This document shows, piece after piece, positions 9,708 through 22,584 of a stretch of 64,000 bases of DNA. The DNA comes from Rotaria socialis. Lineage: Eukaryota > Rotifera > Eurotatoria > Philodinida > Philodinidae. Positions within the stretch are counted from its first letter, which is position 1. Each line of letters begins with the position of its first letter. Where the stretch lies: contig CAJNYU010002679.1 in assembly GCA_905331475.1 (NCBI GenBank), positions 28,847 through 92,846 of the forward strand, written 5' to 3'. The notes beneath the pieces are model-generated. The model was not told the origin of the DNA. It searched no databases and saw only the letters and a list, made by a program, of their open reading frames with translations. The position numbers and the translations under genes are program-made.

Positions 9708-12587
9708 TCAACGAAATAAATTATGATCACCTACTTCCTCATAAACATGTTTAGTAGAACTTCGAAGAACATGACTTTGTTCATCTAAACTTGTATTGCT
9801 CATAATTGATGTTGATGTAACAGGTTCTTTATCAATGCCATTACTATAACCCGATGATAAACTTGTTATACGATTCGTTGTTAGACTACTACTAAATGTT
9901 CTATCATTATACGGCAAGAAACAGCATGGTGAAGCTCGGATACGCGATAATTGTCTTGAATTATGATAATACCATGATGAAGCAGGTTTTAAATACGTTC
10001 TATAACGATTTTTTCTCAAATTATGATATCTTAATGATGACGATGAGGCTAATGAATACGAATATGTTTCATCATTATCATTTCGATCAATATACATAAA
10101 ATTCTTTTGTTTCTGTTGTTGATGAAATCTTGGATTGCAATGTTTTCGTTTATAGTACAAATGACAAATAAAGGCTAATACTATCAAAAAACATATTGTG
10201 AGTAAAGTACCAACGAGAAAGCCCAGAACAATCGAACGATTAATAACTAATGTTTGAATCAAAGTTGAATTCGTAGTTGTTTTGGTTTCGCGACAATATT
10301 TATCAGTGCCATAGGATAATCGTGTTATAATTAAACATACATGATAGATTTTATTTGGTGATAGATTAGGAATGATATATTGTTTAAGATACGGTGAAAT
10401 ATAATTAGTTTGCCGAATGATTTCAATTTTCGATGGAAATTCTTGTTCGATTATTATTTGAAATTTTGTTTTTAGAAAAAAATTCGATAATACACTTGCA
10501 TCGAAATTCCAGAATATTAATAAATCATTATTTTCATAATATGTATTGAATGATGTCAGCTGAAAAGGCGATATTGAATTTTTCTCATCGTCAAGTTTTT
10601 CTGTTGTTCCAATTACTGAAAAATAAAAGATAAGAAAGTGATTGAATTTTATAGACAATTTTGAAATCGCACTAAGAACAAAGGACTGCTCTTAATATAT
10701 CAAAATTTTAAGGATTTGTCTCTATGATATAGAGTCATTTTGCTAGATCGCTACGACACACTTTACATGAACAATATTCTATCTACAAAGGCTCCCGATG
10801 ATAACATGGAACGTCTGTGACTAGCGAATAGTCTTACTAAAAATACATGTGGATTGTACAAAAATTAATTTCAAGTTCTTTTTTTCTAATAAAAAATACG
10901 AAGATCAGAAAATACCATTAGTATGATCATAGACTTTTCTCTATCTAGCAAAATAAACACTTCGGAACTGTTGAAGGTAAAGTATTGGCATAGATCACCG
11001 ATTTCTGTTTATTTCGGAAAAATAATATTTGTCTAACTATTGAACTAGTTATATATGCTAAAATTTAAATTGTTTTCTTTTGCGACACACAAAAGCTTAT
11101 CTTATGATTAAACAATGTTTACAGCAATAGGATTTTTATAGATTCGTATGCTTTATGAAATAAAAAACAATATGCAAATAGATAACTTTTGTCACGTAAT
11201 CAGATTTTCCTTGGTTTTGTACGCGGCCCTTTTGTTCTTTTCATAGAGACAAAGAATCGTTGAATAAAAGATAAGCTTCCAATGGCATAGTATTCAATCG
11301 GATTAATCAATTTATACACGACCTTTGTACGCTCATTAATATTCAATCGGATTAATTGTCGTTATCAGAATTTTCTAGTTTTAACTTACCTTGTGTTGAA
11401 GTATCGGCTTTTTCTTCTGTTTCAATATCATTTGTCTCTATTGTGTCAAGGAAATTTCTTACATACTGTTGAATTTCTTCAAAATTTGTCACTTCTTTAC
11501 AATTCGCTGGTAACTCTGATGAACATGTCGTTATTAATTGTTCATATGTTAAATCTTTTAAATATTGTCCTTTAAACATTTGTGGTGATGCACACATTGT
11601 TTGATTTCCAAATGGTTGACTATCGCCGATATATTCTGATAAATCAATTAAATTTTTTTTGAGAAAAAATGCTAAACGACAATCACAATGAAGATGAATT
11701 AAATCATTCATTACTATATTTGATACATCTGTTGTTTGTTCCATAGTACATATTGGATTAAATGAAAGATCAATGAAATGTAGATTATGATTGACTCCGA
11801 AATAATTAATTAAATTAAAACTTAAATTAATATTTAATTTTGTTATTTCATTTATTGACGGTAGAGATTCAATTAAATTGTTTGAAAGGTCAAGTGTTAT
11901 CAAATGTGGCAGACGTATATTTAAATCATTTGGTACTGTTTGAAGTTGATTTGATGTTAAATTTAATATTCGTATTGATGATGAATAAGACAAATATTGA
12001 TCATCGAAATTGAAATATTCAATGTCGTTATTAACTAACGAAAGTTCATATAAAAATGGAAGTTGATAAATATGATACGGAATAATATTAATTTGTGAAT
12101 GTTGAATAACTAATTTTTCGAGTCGATTAAGTCGATCAAAACAATGTTGATATTGATTAAAATTAAATCTTGATAATTTAAGTATGCGAAGTTTTTTCCA
12201 TGTACCATAACAGAGAAATTCTAAACTACCATTCCCTATTGAATCAATATAAAGTTCTTCAAGATAATGAAGAATATTAGTATTAAATGCTTCTTTGTCA
12301 ATGAATTTAATTGGATTTTTTTCAAGATAAATACGTTGCACTTTCAATTGATGAAACGATGTATTAGTTAAATATTCAATATAATTATTCGATAAATTTA
12401 ATTTGTCATGAATATACGAACGTGTGAATTCAGGTATTTTCTCAATTGAATGCGGTTGACAATTTATGTAATTACTACCATCTATTTCTATGCCACAATA
12501 GCAGCCCGTTTGAATATCAACCGTTTTTAATGGACACGTTTTTATTGAAGAAATAAATAGAAAACAATACAGAAATCGGAACATCAT
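9708..12587 (-). CDS. LRR-FN3 single-pass membrane receptor, 701 aa
   Basis: Two exons, 12587-11390 and 10615-9708, joined in phase 1 with a canonical GTAAGT donor and cag acceptor. A signal peptide (MMFRFLYCFLFISS) is followed by a cysteine-rich LRR N-cap (CPLK...GCYCG), a series of leucine-rich repeats with LxxLxLxxN spacing, and a cysteine C-cap (HCDCRLAFFL to about LITTCSSELPANC). The second exon encodes a fibronectin type III fold (ends LSPNKIYHVCLIITRL...YC), one membrane helix (VLGFLVGTLLTICFLIVLAF) and a ~130-residue Ser/Tyr/Arg-rich cytoplasmic tail. The layout matches animal LRR/FN3 adhesion or synaptic receptors (LRFN/LRIT-like); ligand unknown. The 774-bp intron is long for this window. 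Confidence 0.85.
10616..11389 (-). other. Long intron of the LRR-FN3 gene
   Basis: AT-rich sequence between a GTAAGT donor (at 11389) and a tttttcag acceptor (at 10616). I see no exon or repeat inside it. Confidence 0.6.
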
Positions 12588-15500
12588 CTAGAAGATAATC
12601 GAATGATACAGACGCAAATGTAATCAAATAAGTACATGGGTGTAAGAAAGAAAGAAACAAAGAAAACGAAGCAGGTGTATCAGAGCACGACCTCATCTTC
12701 ATCAATCAACCTCTCAAACAGAAGAAGAGAAGAACAAAAGAAAAGGCATAACAATAAAACAGATTAACCTTCCTAGTTTGAACGATTTTCTCATTAGTGG
12801 CATGTTCAGCATTTGACATTATTATTGAATGTCATACGATGACTGTAACAATAACATCGGAGTTTTTAAACATACATTTTTTTTCTTATAAATTCTATAT
12901 GTATTAAATAAGACTAGAAACTAATAATGAAAAAAATCATGCACACAATAGATCATAAGAATCAATTGAATAAGTGAAGAGTCTAATGATTGTTGATCGT
13001 TCAACAATAATAACATTTTTCGATTTGTAGGAAGAAAAAGAGAAGTAGAATATATTGAATAATGGAGAACAGTGAATTTGTTGTTAAAAGAAGACGAACA
13101 AAATCATAAAGAAAGAAACACTTGAACGAAGAGACATCAGTAATTACCTAGTGTCATATTACTTGTGTGCTCATGTCAATTTGATGAATAGAAAATAGAA
13201 ATGAAATAAAAAGGACCTACTATTGAGAATTGATCTAGTTGAGACTATTGAACAATTTCATTGACCGCCGATGAAAAACTGCTATAAACAATGAAGCATA
13301 TAATCGATTCTCTTGCTTCTGGTCATTCATATGGTACTATCTATACTCGTAATAAAGTTATAATAAAATAATTTCTAATGATAAAAGTGTTTAACAAAAG
13401 GCAAGAGATAATGACCCATAAAAAACGGACATCATCGAACCGAATACAAATTGTAACACTTGGTGAACGTTTTGTTTGCGTCAACAATTCATTGAAGACT
13501 GTAATAAAAATCGTATGTACACAAATTATCACTCTCATGCCTATACATATGTATACTTGCAGTGAGATTAGAAGAATAAAATAGGAGACTCACTTATTTC
13601 TCGCGTGTCTAAAGAGAACGTTGCGTTACATAAACTAAATTTTTTTATTCTCTTTCTCTATTATTTTTTTTTCAAGTATGCGAAACAAAAAACTGTCACA
13701 AATCGCACTCATATACCTATGCATATCGTTTAGAATTACCTGACCACATATAACAGATAAGACATTCACTTGTGAGTACTATGACAGAGTTTTTGGTCAA
13801 ATATATACATAGACACAATTTCTATTAACTAAAGACGAAGAAAAAAAGAGATCCATACAATGAATTGATAGAGAAAGGACGGGGAGAAAAAGCTACACAT
13901 CATCTTCACTCTTTATTTTTTTTAACATTATCTGTGCATATATTTGAAAGTTACTCTTACTTTATTGATTATTAGACATGACATATATTCAAAATAAAAA
14001 AAACGAATGAACGAAGAGTGACAAAAATCAGGTGAGGTATACACACATATTTGACAATATTTGCTTAGTTAAAAGTGATTTTAATCGTGAATTTCGTTTT
14101 TTTACATCATTAATTTATAGTATATATATGAGATCAAAAACCCGGATATATTTCAATATGTACATGTTCGATCGCGCATAGTACATGTCATGTATACGTA
14201 TCTTATTTAAAATTTACGTCAAGTATGATAATAAGACCGTAGGTATACTTGCGATGAGAAAAGATATGACGAAAAGATTTTTTTGTTCGTAGATCTTGTC
14301 TGATCTCAACGAGTGGATGACAATGATCAAAAGAGAAGCTGTCTCTCTCATTTATATACAAAATGAAAAATGTAAGTGAGTCTGAACCGATATATTTACA
14401 TCATCACGCAGCTAACTAATACATCCTATTTAAAAAATAATATTGTAAAGTAAATCAAACGCATTAATGTTATCCAGTCCAGCATCAATACTTACAAGGT
14501 TAAATTGCATCACTTATATTATTCTTCACAGCATTGCAAACTAAACATATAGCTATATCTATACGTAGACAATGGTTAAAAGAACTCCATCAATAACCAT
14601 GAAATTCACCTTGATACATTCAATGACAGAATAATACATCAGGAAAAGAAGAATAAAAATAAAAATTCTAAAAAAAAGAAGCAATTTGTTTTATTCATAG
14701 AAGTGATGATGATGATGATGATTATCATCATTATTATCATTATACCTTGATGCACTGATTTTCATACATACATATATATATATTTGGATGACAGCGATCA
14801 TCGATCATTCGTTTGATTCGGTTTCACGCAGTTATGTATGTGTGAATGACGTAACCTTCAGCATGCGAATAATTACATTTTCGAGTATTAACATAATATC
14901 CTTCGATATTTGATAGGAAAAATGAAAGATATATTATACATGTCGTCTTTCGTTTTCGTTTCTAATTAATGAAAGATATCGATCAAATAAGATAAATGAT
15001 GTCAAATGAAAACAAATATATATTAATTTATTTAGATTTTGATATCCTTAATTAAGATTTCAATTTAAGGCAATCATTATTGCTGTTACCATAACAAATT
15101 AAGTCTGTATGAGATAGTTCGTATTAGAAATAAATATGGAAATGATTTTCAATACTACCTATTCGACCATGAAAATCAAGATAAGGTGACTATTGATATT
15201 AATGTATTAATCAATATCTGGTTTATTAAATTTATGATCGGCTCATCTGTATTCAATATTTGATGGTAACCTTGTTCACAAAAGCTATTAGTCCCATCCC
15301 GATGGAGTTAAAATGTAAAATACGATGAGGTCGTTGATACTCATCGTAGAGAGGCTATTTTAAAATACATTAATTCGTCATCCGGAAATATAACAAGGAA
15401 ATAGTCTATATATTATACAGAATCATTATGCATGCATGAGCTATCATCGTGTATCCAAAGTGTCTATTAGGATGTGTGCGTATGTTTGAGAAGAACTTCT

Positions 15501-15686
15501 CGATTTAAGTCTTTATTTTACAAAAGAATACTTAAGATGAGAGTACTCTTTGAATTACTATAAAAAGAAAGCAGGTGTTGAGTAGCAGAGAAAGAAAATT
15601 ATTTATTATTTGAATTTTCAATTAGTCATTAACTATGTATCATATTCAAATCTTGAATTGATGAAAAGATTAGATTGAAGATAACC

Positions 15687-15722
<36 letters not shown>

Positions 15723-16508
15723 AGATAAAATCATACTCTCAATATAATAATTTATGCAGATCCCCCTTTTGAAGCAGCTATTGAAGAATCTAATGATTCT
15801 CATTGTGCAGTGAATATTTATTGGTGATTCATATCGATCATCTTCACAAACAGCTGATACACATTTTGACCGACAAAAAGAGAAAGCGCAACACTTTATA
15901 TGCTTTATATGTATAAAACGTGTGAAGATTTCAACAGAACGAAAAGAAACAAGTGATCTACAGTGCAATTTCTGCAGGCATGCATTCTATATGAACATTT
16001 TGTTATCGCCGATAAAAGATAACTCTGATTCCGGAACAATCACAAGAAAATCTTTCGCCTTTTACTAAAGATTTCTGTGTTTCGGAATAATTCAATGAGT
16101 CTTAAAGACTAATTTTTACTCGGCTCGTGTCAAACGGGCTTTCAAAATAAACTATAAGAAATACATTTGAACTTGTTAGTTTTCATTAGCATCTCAAAAT
16201 TTGATCGATCAGTGAAAACAGTATTAAGAAACATCCACCTCTAATTCGTGCCCTGGCTCAACCGAACTATAGTTGAATACGTGTTTACTTCAAGTGGAAA
16301 ATTTATTACTATCACAAGATACAAGCGATGACTTTTTTTCGTAAGAGTCACAATTTCTAAATAAATGTATTAAAACAAATAAAAATTCTGATCGATTAAG
16401 TAATAGACAACAAGAAGAGAAAAAACAAATCACATAATTTTTTTTCTGTAGTTTATTGTTTTGTTAAACATATATATATATGCAGTACGATAGATAATCA
16501 AAAAGAAA
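12588..16508. other. 3.9-kb gene-poor AT-rich intergenic stretch
   Basis: Holds the 5' side of the LRR gene and the 3' side of the tetraspanin gene. It contains simple sequence: a GAT/ATC trinucleotide patch at about 14707-14740 and a TA run at 15689-15719. The small open frames have no domain signature and lie in low-complexity sequence. Nothing else recognised. Confidence 0.5.
15689..15719. repeat. (TA)n microsatellite
   Basis: An uninterrupted run of alternating TA of about 31 bp. Similar shorter runs occur near 26700 and 29448. Confidence 0.95.
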
Positions 16509-17246
16509 CTATAAGTATTGATCGTAAATTTCAACATTCGATGAATGAGATTTTGCTACTCCAAGCACAAGCGAGGAAACAATACCAAAAATTTCAATAA
16601 ATAAAATGGCACCTAATACTACAGCAATCCAAGGCAATTCTTTCCATATCCAAAGAGCCACGGCTTCAGCACAGCCTTGAGTATAAGGGAAGCTTTTGTG
16701 TGTTTGTTGCGGATAACATGATTTAGGAACTGGAAGATCAAGTTTTAAGTAGTCTGTAGCACTATCAACTCCACAGCATTTAAATTCTTTTTCTAATTGT
16801 TCAATGATTTCAATTGTTGCGTTGTGTTTATTACGATAAGCATTTCGAAATATTTCTTCGAAACCAGAATCATACGATTGCCATAAATCATTTCGAAATC
16901 TTAAGATAACAACAACTGCACCGAATTCCATTAAAACAATCAGAGTTAAGAGAGTTGCATATGAATAAAGAAAAACTCGATTTTTACAAATAGCACCAAG
17001 ACAACCGAATGCTGCTAGACAAGACGTGAATACGCCGACAATAATTATGATCGTTCCCACCCATTGCATAGTCAGTCCTCCAAGTGATTGCGTAATATTA
17101 TAAGCGGCTGCGATGGCACTAAAATTTCCATTGATTTTAACATAGATTCCGAGACCCAATATTGAAAAACCAAAAATAAGAAAGATGATATTCAATGCAA
17201 ATAATGTCGTACGCGCACACTGAACTCCACACGATAGACGAACCAT
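16509..17246 (-). CDS. Tetraspanin, 245 aa
   Basis: A single-exon four-pass membrane protein of normal family length. Helices lie at about 14-38, 60-84, 90-113 and 206-232. The large extracellular loop carries the diagnostic CCG (FKCCGVDSATDY) plus two further cysteines (SCYP, GCAEA), giving the four-cysteine class. The intracellular loop after helix 2 has cysteines near CKNR. Known family role: organising partner proteins in plasma-membrane microdomains. It is divergent from the amine oxidase at 17659, with 412 bp between the start codons. Confidence 0.93.
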   Translation of the reverse strand: MVRLSCGVQCARTTLFALNIIFLIFGFSILGLGIYVKINGNFSAIAAAYNITQSLGGLTMQWVGTIIIIVGVFTSCLAAFGCLGAICKNRVFLYSYATLLTLIVLMEFGAVVVILRFRNDLWQSYDSGFEEIFRNAYRNKHNATIEIIEQLEKEFKCCGVDSATDYLKLDLPVPKSCYPQQTHKSFPYTQGCAEAVALWIWKELPWIAVVLGAILFIEIFGIVSSLVLGVAKSHSSNVEIYDQYL

Positions 17247-17658
17247 GTTTTAGTGAATTTATTTATTTTAAAAAGAAAGATACATAGAATTATGAGAAGC
17301 ATGTGCTGTCTTTTATAGGCAGATAACAATATAATATGCATTTAGATGATATATTAAAGATAAGAGCCCAAGAAGATGAGCTTGCACGTAAGTGTTATTA
17401 CACAATTGAAAATAAATTTTCCTAGCATACGCCATTTTATCATTCTCATGCGAGCGCCATTGTTGCGCGCATGTCTGATGATAAAATAAAATGGAGTGTA
17501 ACATTGATCAAGAAATCGATTGCTTTTATATTTTATTGACATTGACTCATGCCGTCTTGTGTATTTCATAATTACATGTTTGTTCACTGAAAGTTTTCTT
17601 TCTAACTTGTTCGCTTGTATATATATTTTTCCAGTTATTGCTGATATTTTTACATATA
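17247..17658. promoter_or_regulatory. Bidirectional promoter interval, tetraspanin / amine oxidase
   Basis: The only sequence between two divergent start codons. Just before the + gene the motif tatatatttttccag ends at 17634, a strong 3' splice site 24 nt before the ATG with no open exon upstream. That fits either a 5'-UTR intron or a spliced-leader trans-splice acceptor; trans-splicing is known in bdelloids. No TATA box is assigned. Confidence 0.4.
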
Positions 17659-18999
17659 ATGAGTACTGAAGTTGATGTTGTTATTGTTGGGGCGGGTGCA
17701 GCTGGTTTGGCTGCTGCTATCGAATTGCAGTCAACGAATTTAAAATTTCTTGTACTTGAAGCTCGTAATCGTATTGGTGGTCGAGTATGTACAGATGAAG
17801 AAACATTTACACGTGCGAAAGTTGATCTCGGTGCCAGTTGGATTCATTATTATGGACCAGAAAATGTACTCTATGATTATTATGTATCGTTTAATTGTGG
17901 TAAGAAACAGCCTAGACATTCAGGTTATAGGATTTGTTTTGATTATGATGGTGAATATTTTTCGAGTGAAACAAAGTTTCATGCGCGAAGTATATGTGCA
18001 AAACTCTATCAACATATAGAATTATTTACATGTAAGAATAAAAATAAGGAAGATCAAAGTATTGAACAAGTTATTCAAACAGAATACGAAAGACTAGTTC
18101 CCAATGGACCAATTAAACGCTTAGTTAATCTTATGCTTTCTGGTGAAGAAGAATATGAAGGATCTAATTTTGAAAATCTTTCAGCTAAATATTATGGATT
18201 GGAAGATGGTTCATCATGTGATAAATGGGTTTCATGTGGTTATGAAAATTTATTAAAATTTATTGTTAAGAAACATAATTTATCTATTCAATTGAATACT
18301 TTTGTCACACATATAAATACAATCGATTCTGATCGAATAGCCATTAAAACATCTAATGATTCATCAATAATCTATTGTCGTCGAGTTATTATTACAATTC
18401 CATTAGGTTGTTTAAAACGAGAAACAATCTTATTTGAACCACCACTACCTGATTGGAAACGCAATGCTATTAATCAAATGGGTATGGGTTTAATGAATAA
18501 ACTTATTGTTCAATTTTCAACTAGTTTCTGGGACTCTGATATGTGTTCATTTTTACATGCATGTAATAAACAACGTGGTCGATTTCGACATACGATTTGT
18601 TCACATGCGCCAGAAAATATTCTTATTCTATTCGTTACTGGTAACTTTGCTAGAGAATTAGAAGCTTTGACTGATTCAGAAATTCTCGAAGAAATAATGA
18701 AATTTCTTCGACAAATATTTCCTACCCAATCGATATCGGAACCTGTCAAATATAAATTTACTCGTTGGGGACAAGACACATTAGCGTATGGTTCATATTC
18801 AAATATTGCTGTTCATGCAAGTCCTGATACAATGAAACAATTAGCAAAAGAAACTTCCGATGGCCATGTACATTGGGCTGGTGAACATGCTAATGCTAAT
18901 GATGGTACTGAAAATTGGTCGTTTGGCTGTGTTCATTCTGCTTTTCAAAGTGGACAACGAGCAGCAAAAACTGTTCGAAGTCAATTATGTTCTTCTTAA
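17659..18999 (+). CDS. Flavin-containing amine (polyamine) oxidase, 446 aa
   Basis: An intronless FAD amine oxidase. The start is ATG 17659; the longer frame begins at a TTG. The Rossmann dinucleotide motif is VVIVGAGAAGLAAA at residues ~7-20, followed by EARNRIGGRV, the conserved second half of the fingerprint. The C-terminal flavin block reads VHWAGEHANANDGTENW then GCVHSAFQSGQRAA, typical of polyamine oxidase/LSD1-type enzymes. Known reaction of the family: oxidation of a secondary amine with release of H2O2. It has no SWIRM or tower insert, so it is not LSD1. It also lacks a clear signal peptide or C-terminal anchor (which argues against MAO), so cytosolic spermine/spermidine oxidase is the best inference. 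Confidence 0.88.
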   Translation: MSTEVDVVIVGAGAAGLAAAIELQSTNLKFLVLEARNRIGGRVCTDEETFTRAKVDLGASWIHYYGPENVLYDYYVSFNCGKKQPRHSGYRICFDYDGEYFSSETKFHARSICAKLYQHIELFTCKNKNKEDQSIEQVIQTEYERLVPNGPIKRLVNLMLSGEEEYEGSNFENLSAKYYGLEDGSSCDKWVSCGYENLLKFIVKKHNLSIQLNTFVTHINTIDSDRIAIKTSNDSSIIYCRRVIITIPLGCLKRETILFEPPLPDWKRNAINQMGMGLMNKLIVQFSTSFWDSDMCSFLHACNKQRGRFRHTICSHAPENILILFVTGNFARELEALTDSEILEEIMKFLRQIFPTQSISEPVKYKFTRWGQDTLAYGSYSNIAVHASPDTMKQLAKETSDGHVHWAGEHANANDGTENWSFGCVHSAFQSGQRAAKTVRSQLCSS

Positions 19000-21111
19000 A
19001 TATTCGTTGTTTTTTTCTCATTTTCCACTCTCAGATTACAACTTTACAAAAAAAAGAGAATTCGTATAGAATCATGCATTTTGTTTTTGACATATATAGG
19101 ATTTCTTAAAGAAAATGAGGAATGTATCAAGAATCTTTCAATGCATTATTTACATGCAGAGATACAAATTTTCAGTAGTGTCACATTTGAAACTCTAGTA
19201 TACATTTCTCATTACTGAAGAGACACATAGGGATGATTAAGGATTTCATATTTCTATGTAATTTTTCGTTGAATTACACGAATAAGTGCTTGTAATTAGT
19301 CATCATCAACAATTTCAATAGACGATGGTTTTTCCTCAGTCATTACTTTGAGAGTAAAGTGTATGAAAAACATTCTCTGTAGCTAAATGTTTGTGAAGAT
19401 CATCGTAAAGTTGTTCAATACAATCCATCCTTTCGCCAAGACTCCAAACAACATTGAAACTCCTGCGTTTTCATCACATTTGATACAAGGTTGTTTTAGT
19501 TTAACTGAAGTCATATTTCTCTATGAAAAAGGAATTTAAGATTTTAGTTTTTTTTACTAAAGAACAATACTTTTTTCGTGCTATTTCATGTGTATTTATA
19601 CATATTGAGATTATGATTTCTTTTGAAACCGATAAGAGGAATAATTCATTCATAATTTTTTGTAAGAATAAAAGTAATCGCTTTTTCGAAGCAAAACTCA
19701 AATTATTTTAGGCTTCTTTTGGTAGTTGTTATTGGGACTTGATTCCATGTCATCTGTTCAGACAGAATTCGGTTTTAGTATTTCATTTTATTTCCAACTC
19801 TCTCTTGAGCGAAAGGCAAAGTAGCGAAAACTTGAAGTTTTGTTATTAGCAAAAGAAGGCGACTATAAAAATTAGAGAAATTTTTTCTTGATAAGATTCG
19901 ATTGCTTATGTTTGATGATGAATTATCATGCTGATGTGTGTGTTTATATTGCAGCTCTTACTCGTTCTGCTCTTGAGTGTGGTGTGTCTGAAGTTTTTGT
20001 TTAAACTCACATTTCATATGCACACCCAAAATAGAAAAACTCATCGAAATATAGAAGAAAATAGAGGATTTTTCTCAAAATATAATAATAATAGACCAAA
20101 TCCGAGAGGAAATTACAAAGAAAAAAATTGTGGAAGAAAAGAAAATGATGAGAAAGAAAAAAGAACCATGGCAAAAAGAAGAGACTCGTAGAAGTCATAA
20201 GTATTAGTAATAGCCTAGCATACTATACGTTTCTTGTTTTTTTTCGAAACTACAGAAAAAAATGAATGCTTTACCTAATTAGAGTCTTGTATACAGCCGG
20301 CTGAAAATTTTCTTTTAAAAATTGTAACGAATAGTATTGACCTTTCGACACTCGTTCTTTCTCTTTGTTTTTTTTATTCTTTTATAAATGAACACAAAAA
20401 CCGTCGGAATAACGAGAAAATAATATGCCAACCAGATAATCGAGTCATAAGTGTTAGAAGCACCGTCAGTCGTCCTACGAGAGAAGCGCAAGGAAAAAAA
20501 AGAGATTTTACCGTAAATGAGTCTTGTTCGTTGATGTTGAATATGTAGTCGAGACGCGTAGTCTATAGGAAAATGTTTTATTTTCATTTTGTTCGCATCT
20601 TATTAGTTCATAGATTTTTCTATTGATTGCTGCTAAAATAATCGAAATCAAAGAGATGTGATATACATTGAGTCATTTCAAGATGTTTCTGTCTACTACA
20701 TTGCTTATCTTTATGCTGTCTGTTCACGGCCATAACAGTAAAATGCAATGTTTTTCTTGTTAGCACATTTAGAATAAAAAATAACATAAAGCAACAAGTT
20801 AACCCGTAAACATATTAATTAGTACATATGTGTGTAACATGCAAATACCAAAGGAATAGTTATAATCTGAGAATATTAGAAGTGAACATTCCGATTGGAT
20901 TGTAATTCAACTCAAAATTTCTCTAGGGTTTTACTACCTGTCAATATGATTGTTCTATACTTTAGAATCTTACTTTATGTTCCTTTTTGAATGAAGTGTT
21001 CATAGAAGACGAGGTTTCATTTTAACTGAACGTTATTTAAACATACGTCGAACATTTGTTTTATCTACATCGAGTAGATTTATCTTTATTTTAGATTATA
21101 ATTAAAATACT
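19000..21111. other. Intergenic, amine oxidase to SLC44 gene
   Basis: AT-rich, with no supported gene. A good 3' splice-like site (tttattttag) ends near 21095, 17 nt before the ATG at 21112. It is again compatible with a UTR intron or trans-splicing. Short open frames at 19928-20587 are low-complexity Lys/Phe-rich and were not accepted. Confidence 0.5.
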
Positions 21112-22584
21112 ATGTTAAGTGATAGCGTTGCTATCAGTGTTCCTCTCAGATCTGATGATGAAACCAAAACAAATATTAATAATGACCCACCTGCTTATGA
21201 AAATCCACAACTTGATTTTAGTGGCGAATGGAAAGATCGTGGCTTTGCTATTGCATTCTGGATTCATACAATTGCTGTCATCTTAGTGGGCTTAATTTTA
21301 GGTATACCAACTGTAATTTCGCATATGAAGGATATATCATCGTATAAATGGGACATCGAACCTTTAGTTTACTCATTGGGCGGGGCAGCAGTTGTTAGTG
21401 GAATAGTCTCTTTTCTCTCACTTTTCGCTCTTCAACTATGTGCTGGTCAACTTATCAAATGTTCATTTTTGATACTTATCATCATGCAAATTCTGATGGG
21501 AATGGCTCTTTTTTTCGTATTTCCCCCATTGTGCTTCCTGCCAGGAGCGTTTATATTATTCACGTTGATTTATATATCATGCGTTCGAAATCGTATTGCT
21601 TTTGCCGAAGCTCACTTACAAGCAGGCTGTGCTTCTCTACGTAGTCATTCATCGTTGATATTGGTAGCACTCGTCATGCTCATAGTAGAGTTTCTGTGGC
21701 TTGTCTTCTGGTGTCTGATGTTCGCCGGTGTTATACGTGTCGTACTTATTAATTTAGAACCGAATCCGACTTCTAATCTTGGAATAGTGCTTTATTTTTT
21801 GATTGGTAAACTCATTTTATTTTTACTATTATTGTCATGTTATTGGGGTGCAATTACATTTGGAAATATTATTCATTTCATAACAGCATGTACTGTTGGT
21901 GACTGGTGGTTTACTAGTGACGGCAGTGGACACTATGGAATGAGCAATAGTATCAAGCGTGCATTTACAACAAACCTAGGAACTATTTGTTTTGGTTCAC
22001 TTTTTGAAGCTATAATAAAAACTTTACGATTCTTGATAGGTGATGGACATAGAAAGAATTGTTTAACTTGTATTATTGACTGTGTTCTTCGGATGATCGA
22101 AAAATTAATTGGTTATCTCAACGAATGGGCATTTACTTTTGCAGCACTTACTGGTCAAGGATATGTTCAAGCTAGTCGAAGTTTTATAGAATTGTTTAAA
22201 AAACGTGGTTGGACAGCAGTTATCAATAATAGCATTGTTGCAACTACATTAATGATTATTAATCTTGGAATAGGTCTAATTTCAGCTGTTGTTGGTGGTA
22301 CAATCATCTATAATATGATAGCTGAAGCGTCAGAAAACATTGGATTGGTAATGGTTATAGCCTTTATTAGTTTTATAATCGGTATACTAATGAGTTCCAT
22401 CATCACAACACTTTTGAAATCATGCGTACGCACAGTATTCGTTTGTTTTGCTCTCAATCCAGCTGCATTGGGTGCAACACATCCTGATCATTTGCAAAAG
22501 TTGACGAAAGTTTGGCACAAGTTCTATCCACAAGAATTCACCAACAGCGGTTATGCTAATGAATTTAAGGAGCCAATCGTTTAG
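21112..22584 (+). CDS. Choline-transporter-like protein (SLC44/CTL family), 490 aa
   Basis: A single-exon polytopic membrane protein. After a ~40-residue hydrophilic N terminus (with a PPAYENP patch) there are about ten hydrophobic segments. The last third carries the family signature: NEWAFTFAALTGQGYVQASR, a loop with FKKRGW, two more helices, then SCVRTVFVCFALNP. This matches the Pns1/CTL C-terminal region. Known family role: plasma- or organelle-membrane transport of choline or related amines. At 490 residues it is shorter than vertebrate CTL1 (~650) and lacks the large extracellular loop, so it resembles the compact Pns1-like members. Confidence 0.85.
   Translation: MLSDSVAISVPLRSDDETKTNINNDPPAYENPQLDFSGEWKDRGFAIAFWIHTIAVILVGLILGIPTVISHMKDISSYKWDIEPLVYSLGGAAVVSGIVSFLSLFALQLCAGQLIKCSFLILIIMQILMGMALFFVFPPLCFLPGAFILFTLIYISCVRNRIAFAEAHLQAGCASLRSHSSLILVALVMLIVEFLWLVFWCLMFAGVIRVVLINLEPNPTSNLGIVLYFLIGKLILFLLLLSCYWGAITFGNIIHFITACTVGDWWFTSDGSGHYGMSNSIKRAFTTNLGTICFGSLFEAIIKTLRFLIGDGHRKNCLTCIIDCVLRMIEKLIGYLNEWAFTFAALTGQGYVQASRSFIELFKKRGWTAVINNSIVATTLMIINLGIGLISAVVGGTIIYNMIAEASENIGLVMVIAFISFIIGILMSSIITTLLKSCVRTVFVCFALNPAALGATHPDHLQKLTKVWHKFYPQEFTNSGYANEFKEPIV

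Noticed and set aside
15633..15968. 111-codon minus-strand open frame
   Set aside because: Includes the (TA)n microsatellite translated as alternating Tyr/Ile, with no domain or splice context.
19928..20587. Overlapping 63-90 codon frames on both strands
   Set aside because: Low-complexity Lys/Asn/Phe composition and no motif; the strands mirror each other.
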